From RUG12461 sp045661345 (GTDB taxonomy: Bacteria; Bacillota; Clostridia; Lachnospirales; Lachnospiraceae), in the NCBI GenBank assembly GCA_045661345.1, contig JAZRFM010000012.1:56420-120419 (forward strand): a stretch of 64,000 bases of DNA, written 5' to 3'. This document shows positions 59,207 to 64,000 of the stretch, one piece after another; within the stretch, counting starts at the first letter, position 1; every line of letters begins with the position of its first letter. The notes under the pieces were generated by a model. That model ran no database searches, had not been told where the DNA came from, and worked only from the letters and a program-made list of their open reading frames with translations. Made by a program: the position numbers and the translations under genes.

Positions 59207-60538
59207 CTACTCCATGATATCTACTCGTTTCAAAAGGAAATCAAACAAGTCGATAGTGAGAACGCCCTTCTCATCATAAGAGGGTTTTAATCCCGTTTTC
59301 GCCACAACGATCTTTTTAAAAGAATCATCTATGTAATACAGGCTTTTCTTTTCCTGGAGCTGTTTTTCGGGATTTTCCATGGAAAGTGCTGATTGTATAT
59401 AATATTTTGCATCACCTCTGGTCGCAATAAAATCTACTTCTAACGCTTTCTGCGCGTAAATTGCCTTACCGTTTACATCAATTCTGTCTGTCTTCTCACT
59501 GATGTTTACTTCTCCCATGTCAACATTAAAACCCCGATATCTCAACTCATTGTATATTATATTCTCCATGATATGGGTTTCTTCAATCTGTCGGAAGTTT
59601 TGCCTGGCGTTCCTTACTCCGATATCTTCAAAATACAGTTTAAACGGAGCTCCAATGTATTTTCTGCCCTTAATATTATATTTGCTGGCCCTTGATACCA
59701 CGAATGCGTCTTCAAAATACCCAACGAAATTTCCAATCGTATCATCGGTGATATCTTTGCCTATCACACTTTTAAATGTGTTGGTCAATTTGCTTATGTT
59801 TACGGGCGAACCAATTGTTGAAGCGATGATATTAAACGTATCAGCCAACTCATTCTTCTTTACTATCTTTTTATGGACAATTATATCTTTCAGATAGGTT
59901 TCCTCACATAACGTCTTTAAATATGTTATTTTTTCATCTTCAGAATCCATCTGCGCAACAAGCGGAATTCCACCGGTTACTATATATTCCTTCCACGCAT
60001 TCTGTGGATCTGTATCCATTTCCTGCATATACTCAGAGAAAGAAAGGGGCAAAATATGGATTATTGTTCCTCTGCCCTTAAACTCCGTTGCAATATCAGA
60101 AGAAAGAAATCTGGAATTTGACCCTGTAACATACACATCTAAGTTCTTATGACGCAAAAATCCATTTAAAGTGCCTGTAAAATTCTCTAAAAGCTGCACT
60201 TCATCCAGTAAAAGATAAAACTCTTCCTCTTCATTCGTTCTGTCCTTAATATACCCTCTGAATTTCTTTGCATTAATATGATAGATCCCATTATTCTCGA
60301 CCAGCTTTGTTTCTTCGTTCGGAAAATATGTTTCGAGCAAGTCTATATCTTCATCGGCGTCAAAAGCAAATCGAAGAATATTGGTACTCGGTACACCGCT
60401 TGCCAAAAGATACTTATAATATAATTCATTCATAAGATATGATTTTCCCGATCTTCTGGCTCCCGTGATTACTTTGATTAACCCATTACGCCGTCTTTCA
60501 GCTAACCTCTCAACATATTTATCTCTTGTATATTCCAT
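59207..60538 (-). CDS. AAA-type ATPase with DUF4143 domain
   Basis: 443 residues. Walker A is VITGARRSGKSYLMNELYY, Walker B YLLLDEVQLLENF, sensor 1 DVYVTGSNSRFLSS, then FKGRGTIIHILPLSFSEYM. The C-terminal half is DUF4143, ending with a PD-(D/E)xK-like region (ALEVDFIATRGDAKYYIQSALSM). Members are common near mobile DNA and toxin-antitoxin genes; no function is established. The ATG at 60538 has GGAG 5 nt upstream. Base composition is clearly more A+T-rich than in the left 55 kb. Its promoter lies between long inverted repeats. Confidence 0.87.
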   Translation of the reverse strand: MEYTRDKYVERLAERRRNGLIKVITGARRSGKSYLMNELYYKYLLASGVPSTNILRFAFDADEDIDLLETYFPNEETKLVENNGIYHINAKKFRGYIKDRTNEEEEFYLLLDEVQLLENFTGTLNGFLRHKNLDVYVTGSNSRFLSSDIATEFKGRGTIIHILPLSFSEYMQEMDTDPQNAWKEYIVTGGIPLVAQMDSEDEKITYLKTLCEETYLKDIIVHKKIVKKNELADTFNIIASTIGSPVNISKLTNTFKSVIGKDITDDTIGNFVGYFEDAFVVSRASKYNIKGRKYIGAPFKLYFEDIGVRNARQNFRQIEETHIMENIIYNELRYRGFNVDMGEVNISEKTDRIDVNGKAIYAQKALEVDFIATRGDAKYYIQSALSMENPEKQLQEKKSLYYIDDSFKKIVVAKTGLKPSYDEKGVLTIDLFDFLLKRVDIME

Positions 60539-60556
60539 AATCACTCCATAATATTA

Positions 60557-60638
60557 AAAGTCTTTGTAAAATTTCGATTTCATCGTATCATATCTCAAGG
60601 AAAATGCAATAAAGAAATCGAATTTTTTCAAAGACTTT
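60557..60638. repeat. 25-bp inverted repeats flanking a promoter
   Basis: Left arm 60557-60581 (AAAGTCTTTGTAAAATTTCG...) and right arm 60614-60638 (GAAATCGAATTTTTTCAAAG...) are reverse complements with 23 of 25 matches. The 32-bp spacer holds the only visible promoter of the ATPase gene. Such an arrangement is what an invertible promoter looks like; a large operator or cruciform is the alternative. Confidence 0.85.
60582..60609 (-). promoter_or_regulatory. Candidate promoter of the DUF4143 ATPase
   Basis: Leftward TTGCAT (60609-60604), 16-nt spacer, TACGAT (60587-60582), wholly inside the spacer of the inverted repeat. A TATGAT overlaps it but has poorer spacing. Confidence 0.5.
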
Positions 60639-60676
60639 CAGCTGATTCTAATTCAAATACATAGCGTCTTAGATAA

Positions 60677-60886
60677 TCAGGCGATTATACGCCGATTTCT
60701 CTGATGGCAACCCAGGTAGTGGCCGGCATGAATTACTGCATTCTTCACCAAGTCACACCAAATGATTCTTCCCAGAAAAAATGGTCGCTCGTCTATATCT
60801 ACGCGGATCTTCAGGGAAATGCCGAGGTCACAAATGTGTATGATCTGCACATTGCAAAGCACAGCAGCATATCTCCACACAAATGA
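60677..60886 (+). pseudogene. Tail of a secreted protein, 5' part lost
   Basis: About 70 codons, open from the stop at 60674-60676. They read SGDYTPISLMATQVVAGMNY, then SSQKKWSLVYIYADLQGNAEV, a C-terminal pattern (TQVVAGTNY...YIYxDLxGxAEI) I associate with small secreted proteins of Lachnospiraceae. The signal peptide and front are missing, so it is a remnant. An internal ATG at 60704 has no ribosome site. Confidence 0.55.
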
Positions 60887-61001
60887 CCACTTAGACATCA
60901 AAAACGACCAAATACGCAAATCTGTTGCCATCCACGTTGGGATCAACGTATCAATAAGCAAATACCAACAAACAACTCATTTAATCAAGGAGGACACAAC
61001 A

Positions 61002-61256
61002 ATGACAGCGAACATGAAAAACTGGAAAGTAGACGATGAAATGATGGCAACAGCAACCGGCGGAACCATCGAACCGATCACTCCCTACAATGTAGGCGAC
61101 AGAGTGTACGCAAAAGGAGATGAAGGCGAACTCCACGGCGTGATCCTTGAGGTTCATATCCATGACGAGCATATGTACATGGTTTCCTACACCGTCAAGT
61201 TTGACAATGGAGTGACCTACAAGCAGATCCCGCACTTCGCACTGAAGAGGGAGTAA
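61002..61256 (+). CDS. Double-glycine-leader small protein
   Basis: 84 residues. The first 21 (MTANMKNWKVDDEMMATATG and a second G) look like a double-glycine leader that peptidase-containing ABC exporters cut. The remaining 63 residues form a compact beta-rich unit (YNVGDRVYAKGDEGELHGVI, then VSYTVKFDNGVTYKQIPHFAL) that resembles SH3-like barrels; it has no Cys. AAGGAGG lies 9 nt before ATG and a strong terminator follows, so the gene looks functional among debris. A possible cargo of the NHLM-type exporter at the right edge; this link is inferred. Confidence 0.75.
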   Translation: MTANMKNWKVDDEMMATATGGTIEPITPYNVGDRVYAKGDEGELHGVILEVHIHDEHMYMVSYTVKFDNGVTYKQIPHFALKRE

Positions 61257-61295
61257 GCTTTCACGGGCATTGGATGAAAAAGAGAAAACACCGAA

Positions 61296-61328
61296 AAAAC
61301 GGGGGAGACAGATCGTCTCTCCCGTTTT
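61296..61328 (+). terminator. Terminator of the GG-leader gene
   Basis: AAAACGGGGGAGAC / GTCTCTCCCGTTTT, 14-bp stem with one G-T pair and a 5-nt loop. Confidence 0.88.
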
Positions 61329-61827
61329 ATGGTAAGCGGTAAATAATTCGGCGGATCCGGATTTCATCAGTTAGAGCATAAGCAGCTGACAGTTTTTCCT
61401 TGATCAGATCAAGTGTAAACAAAAGCTTGTTCTCGTTAAGAAGAGCATCATACTTTGCCTCATAGCCTGCTTTGCGTTTAATATCCTCTGTTTTGAAGAG
61501 AGAAATATCAGGATGCGAATTAATATGCATCCTTCGGCCGCAGGAACAGAGCCGCTCTTGTTCAGGAAGCTCAAGATTCCCTTTGTGGCAGTAGACAAGC
61601 CTTCCGGATCTGGCAGTTTCAACGGTTGTCTCTGTATTGTTGAAACCGTATAGGCATGACGGCAAAAGCAAGAACTCTGTTGATTGAGCTGAGTTTATAA
61701 AATAAGTGTCAGTTGTCCATCTGCTTCGGTTCGTATATAATCCATGATATAGGATCCTCCTGTTGATTGGGTTTGTACATCCGGCAAGATGCAACTCAAC
61801 CTTATAGGAAGATCCTTTTTTATGCAA
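61327..61827 (-). pseudogene. Internally deleted ISL3-like transposase remnant
   Basis: 166 codons join two parts of one transposase type. The first part (TEFLLLPSCLYGFNNTETTVE and RLVYCHKGNLELPEQERLCS, with CSCG and RMHINS) looks like the zinc-binding N-terminus. After HPDISL it jumps to FKTEDIKRKAGYEAKYDALL and LLFTLDLIKEKLSAAY, typical of the far C-terminal half. The DDE core between is missing and the end is cut. The family assignment rests on memory of such proteins and is moderate. Confidence 0.5.
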
Positions 61828-61829
61828 CT

Positions 61830-62425
61830 GTCAAGGTACTATGCCGTCGGGTCAGCGGCTGATGTATCACATAGAAAAAATGATTGACCCAACAAAAAGA
61901 AGCCTTTTGATGAATAGGCTTCTTTTGTTTTTCAGATGGTTTTACTTAGAGGATTTCTTTCTTAAATCCATTAAAAGCATCACCAAGTATTGCTTTGATA
62001 ATGTAGTCTATTGGTCTATGGTGTGACACTAAAACGTAGTTTCTTTGCCAGATCTATTATGAACTTGTCCGGGTGCGGATGCTATCCGCCGAATTATTGT
62101 GCGCTTACATTTTTTCTAATATCTGTACGCTTGCACTATTCGATGTATCAAACGCAAATTTCCCTGTTTCGAGCACCGTATCACCTCGTCAATCCTCGCC
62201 ATATCCTTGCCATCCTCGCCACCTGTGGCAAGGATGGTAAAGTTCATTTATCTTTCATTAAGTGAGTATGTGTGGTTCTTATCTGTAGTAATCTGCAGGA
62301 GCATTATACTGAGCTTGCACAAAAGCTTGCCCTGCACTTACCCAACCTATATATGCAAGTTCTTTCTTCAGTTACTTGCCCAGAGCTTGCACAATACTTG
62401 CACAATTCATCATGCAAGTCCGGTT
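61830..62425. other. Non-coding debris between two gene fragments
   Basis: About 600 bases without a convincing gene. It holds a terminator-like hairpin (61895-61926) and a further hairpin ATCCTTGCCA/TGGCAAGGAT (62203-62235). A leftward 43-codon frame (62116-62247, MNFTILATGGEDGKDMARID...) has no good ribosome site. At 62300-62420 CTTGC(A/C)C recurs several times, including GAGCTTGCACAA twice; this looks like the decayed repeat tail of the regulator fragment upstream. Confidence 0.6.
61895..61926 (+). terminator. Terminator-like hairpin
   Basis: AAAAGAAGCCT / AGGCTTCTTTT, 11-bp stem, 10-nt loop, followed by GTTTTTC. No intact gene precedes it on the plus strand. Confidence 0.7.
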
Positions 62426-62935
62426 TTAATCCTTGATCTGATATTTCCTTGACGGATCATTTTTCGGTCCAGTCGCCTCCACAAGATCTGCATCTATAAG
62501 CAGATTCAGCCTGTTCATAACTGTGTTTCTTGATTTTTGCGTAAAATCTGTAATCTCTGTTCTTGTAGCCGGCCCGTGGTTAAACAGAAATGTAAGGATC
62601 TGTCTCTCCAGACTATCCATTCCTTCCCAAAGGCTGCCTCCAAGCTGTTTTTCCACATGTCTGCTTTGCCGTATCGTTCTCATAACAATATTGTTTTTGA
62701 GAATCAGCTTGACTTCGTATCCCGGCTCACTATACTCTGGTGGATCTAGGAAAAACTGACTCATGTCAGAATATATACGCTTAACTCCCTCATTCAGTTC
62801 CTTCACCCATCCAAGTTCAGTCAAAACTCTGGAAATCCTTGGATTTCTGGAGAACCTCGTGTTCCTGATATTTTCTACTGTCACAATGCTCGGTAGCTTG
62901 CCCGGACTTTCAATCTCAAGTCGATCATCATACAT
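62426..62935 (-). pseudogene. C-terminal fragment of an AlbA_2/RecG-like regulator
   Basis: 169 codons. MYDDRLEIESPGKLPSIVTV, NIRNTRFSRNPRISRVLTEL and GWVKELNEGVKRIYSDMSQF match the HATPase_c_4-like part of ATP-binding regulators with an AlbA_2 front. A winged-helix end follows (ILTFLFNHGPATRTEITDF, KSRNTVMNRLNLLIDADLV). The front half is missing: the fragment begins next to an IS110-like remnant in the opposite direction, so an insertion or deletion cut it. No ribosome site precedes the ATG at 62935. Confidence 0.7.
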
Positions 62936-62940
62936 ACTGA

Positions 62941-63024
62941 GTGTTTTATGCCATACTGACCAAAGGGATCGCCTATGATCCGGAAAAGATGATGGGAGAC
63001 ATCAAGAGACAGCAAGCAGCGTAA
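62941..63024 (+). pseudogene. C-terminal remnant of an IS110-family transposase
   Basis: 27 codons directly after a TGA: VFYAILTKGIAYDPEKMMGD, then IKRQQAA and TAA. This matches the end of IS110/IS1111 recombinases (VFYAILTKGxxYDPxKM). The Tnp domain is gone. It starts 5 nt from the AlbA_2 regulator fragment, and the junction is probably where the two were joined. Confidence 0.5.
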
Positions 63025-63441
63025 TCACGAACCCGGATCTCGTGGGGAGACGTCCACCGGAAGGTGCCGAGAGAACTGGGAAAAGCACACATAGAGAGCC
63101 GTAGTCAGATTATACTCCATCAGAGCATAGACTCAGCAAAGGAGCATCATGACGCCCCTTTATGGATAAGCAGAACGAAGGAATTAAGGAACCTCAGAGT
63201 GAGGATATCCCGTATGACATGGGAGGTTGGGCTGCCGTAGGAAACCAGGGGAGAACGAAAGGCCGATCATAACAGAATAAGACGACGTCTTGTTTTGTGA
63301 CCTCTGGATATCCGAAAATCCGCAAAATCAAGGGCCAAGGGGAATGACATAGACTGAGATTCTCAAAAAAGTGCTTAAAGAAAAACTAAGAAAACGCGAG
63401 TTAACAAGAGAAAACGAAAGATTAATATGGGAGGAAAGACA
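63025..63441 (+). other. Structured non-coding 3' flank of the IS110-like remnant
   Basis: About 400 bases without a gene. Several short hairpins are visible: CACC-GGAA-GGTG (63038-63056 region), CCTC-AGAGT-GAGG near 63190, and AAGAC-GAC-GTCTT followed by GTTTTGT near 63282. IS110-group elements carry a non-coding bridge RNA beside the recombinase gene, so this may be a relic of one. The last 60 bases are A-rich leader of the Nif11-type peptide gene, with GGGAGG at 63429-63434. Confidence 0.4.
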
Positions 63442-63618
63442 ATGGAGCTTATCGGGAAACTGAAAGAGAACGTAGAAAAAGCTGGGAGCAAGGAAGAAGC
63501 AAAGAAAATCATCAAGAATGCAGGCATGGAAGCCGGTATGGATCTCTCAGATGAAGAGCTTGATATGGCGGCTGGGGGGGGGGGTTATGTGCCGCATAAA
63601 ATGATGCGTCTACATTGA
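63442..63618 (+). CDS. Nif11-type leader peptide, RiPP precursor candidate
   Basis: 58 residues starting MELIGKLKENVEKAGSKEEA. The Lys/Glu-rich amphipathic leader with AGMDLSDEELDMAAGG is the Nif11/TOMM-type leader of peptide precursors, cut after the double Gly (about residue 46). The remaining core is short: GG, then YVPHKMMRLH, without Cys. The GG site is encoded by a run of 11 G (63574-63584). GGGAGG lies 8 nt before ATG. It converges on an NHLM-type exporter gene 24 nt away, which is probably its transporter. No modifying enzyme is visible in the window. Confidence 0.8.
   Translation: MELIGKLKENVEKAGSKEEAKKIIKNAGMEAGMDLSDEELDMAAGGGGYVPHKMMRLH
63574..63584 (+). repeat. G11 homopolymer at the leader/core border
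   Basis: Eleven consecutive G at codons 45-48 of the Nif11-type peptide. Loss of one G would end the core as GGGLCAA; gain of one gives GGGGVMCRIK. Either shift introduces a Cys and shortens the peptide. Confidence 0.9.
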
Positions 63619-63642
63619 ATAATAATCCACGTGACAATGTAC

Positions 63643-64000
63643 TCATTTACGCTCCACCTGCTGGCGTGCTACCAGCTCTGCAAAGAAGCCGTTCTTTTCC
63701 ATCAGCTCGTCATAGGTTCCGTCCTCTACGATCTTCCCGTTGTCGAGTACGATGACCCTGTCACAGTTTTTGATCGTAGGAAGCCTGTGGGCTATGACGA
63801 TTCTCGTACATTTTAGAGAATCGAGGGATTCTGACACCTGCTTCTGTGTAATATTGTCAAGGGCACTTGTTGCTTCATCAAACATGAGGATCTTCGGTTT
63901 CGGGGCGATGGCGCGGGCTATCATCAGACGCTGCTTCTGACCTCCGGATATCCCGCCGGTGCCCTCTCCTATGATCGTAAACATGTTCATGGGCATCTGC
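63643..64000 (-). CDS. NHLM-type peptide ABC exporter, C-terminal part
   Basis: The last 119 codons of a gene that continues past the right edge. It reads IGEGTGGISGGQKQRLMIAR (ABC signature), ILMFDEATSALDN (Walker B and D-loop), IVIAHRLPTIKNCDRVIVLD (H-loop) and GKIVEDGTYDELMEKNGFFAELVARQ. The MPMNMFT...GGISGGQ opening and the FAELVARQ end match ATP-binding parts of NHLM-group bacteriocin exporters, which often carry a C39 peptidase for double-Gly leaders. Whether that peptidase is present cannot be seen here. Confidence 0.85.
   Translation of the reverse strand, partial: QMPMNMFTIIGEGTGGISGGQKQRLMIARAIAPKPKILMFDEATSALDNITQKQVSESLDSLKCTRIVIAHRLPTIKNCDRVIVLDNGKIVEDGTYDELMEKNGFFAELVARQQVERK

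Noticed and set aside
61946..62030. Leftward tail VSHHRPIDYIIKAILGDAFN... ending at a TAA
   Set aside because: Possibly the end of a lost gene, but too short and unrecognised to annotate.
62203..62235. CTCGCC/CTTGCC repeats as a possible CRISPR or tandem-repeat locus
   Set aside because: Units are under 12 bp, irregular and without spacers; no cas gene is present. No CRISPR array was seen anywhere in the window.
62116..62247. Leftward 43-codon frame MNFTILATGGEDGKDMARID...
   Set aside because: No Shine-Dalgarno, no family, located in debris; kept only as a note in the intergenic entry.

Overview
The window looks like a chromosome segment of a butyrate-forming anaerobe of the Clostridia, most likely a Lachnospiraceae member of a gut or rumen community. 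The pointers are a clostridial butyryl-CoA operon with electron-transfer flavoprotein, the SCIFF peptide and its radical-SAM maturase beside secDF, a cytoplasmic cellobiose phosphorylase with its ABC importer, a Nif11-type peptide with an NHLM-type exporter, and Shine-Dalgarno sequences of the AGGAGG type almost everywhere. Taxonomy is an inference from gene content only.

Layout. 1-5.5 kb: tail of a membrane protein, then a leftward butyrate operon (thlA-hbd-bcd-etfB-etfA) that carries no crotonase gene. 5.7-10.7 kb: an acidic Pro/Glu/Ala-repeat protein, a small lipoprotein, a coiled-coil SleB-type wall hydrolase and a degenerate HD-GYP protein. 10.7-17.8 kb: a cellobiose-type module, lacI-SBP-permease-permease leftward and a GH94 phosphorylase rightward, with two identical 14-bp operator-like sites between them. 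17.9-27.3 kb: aquaporin, carAB, a histidine-phosphatase-like protein without its catalytic His, serS, glyA and a PfkB kinase. 27.4-35.7 kb: tRNA-Val, hypA, a large Fe-S/flavin oxidoreductase, secDF, the SCIFF maturase and its 48-residue precursor, and a small alarmone synthetase. 35.8-55.3 kb: housekeeping and membrane genes (GNAT, PfoR-like EIIC, SpoU methyltransferase, pfkA, dnaE, patatin, EF-hand-type protein, CPBP protease, mrp, mtnA, trkH, trkA, an XPD-like helicase with a nuclease-like N-terminus, an EAL-lost HDOD protein and a Crh-like HPr).

From tRNA-Pro (55.56 kb) to the right edge the character changes. The DNA is visibly richer in A+T, and most genes are fragments: an integrase tail, a truncated hicB fused tail-to-tail with an hsdR fragment, a truncated Rpn-type nuclease, remnants of three transposases (IS1634-like, ISL3-like, IS110-like), a secreted-protein tail and a regulator fragment. 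Among the debris are genes that look intact: a secreted protein built on an NNxGTx heptapeptide repeat, a DUF4143 ATPase whose promoter lies between 25-bp inverted repeats, an 84-residue double-glycine-leader protein with its own terminator, and at the edge a Nif11-type peptide facing an NHLM-type ABC exporter. The Nif11-type peptide has an 11-G run exactly at its GG processing site, so slippage there would rewrite the core peptide.

How the genes fit together: cellobiose enters through the ABC importer (no ATPase gene here, so a shared one is assumed), is phosphorolysed by the GH94 enzyme, passes through PfkA-type glycolysis and can end as butyrate through the left-hand operon. The Crh-like protein, with a perfect cre-like palindrome in front of it, may tie carbon status to a LacI/CcpA-family regulator. 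The right-hand island is the accessory part, with peptide export as its most promising function.
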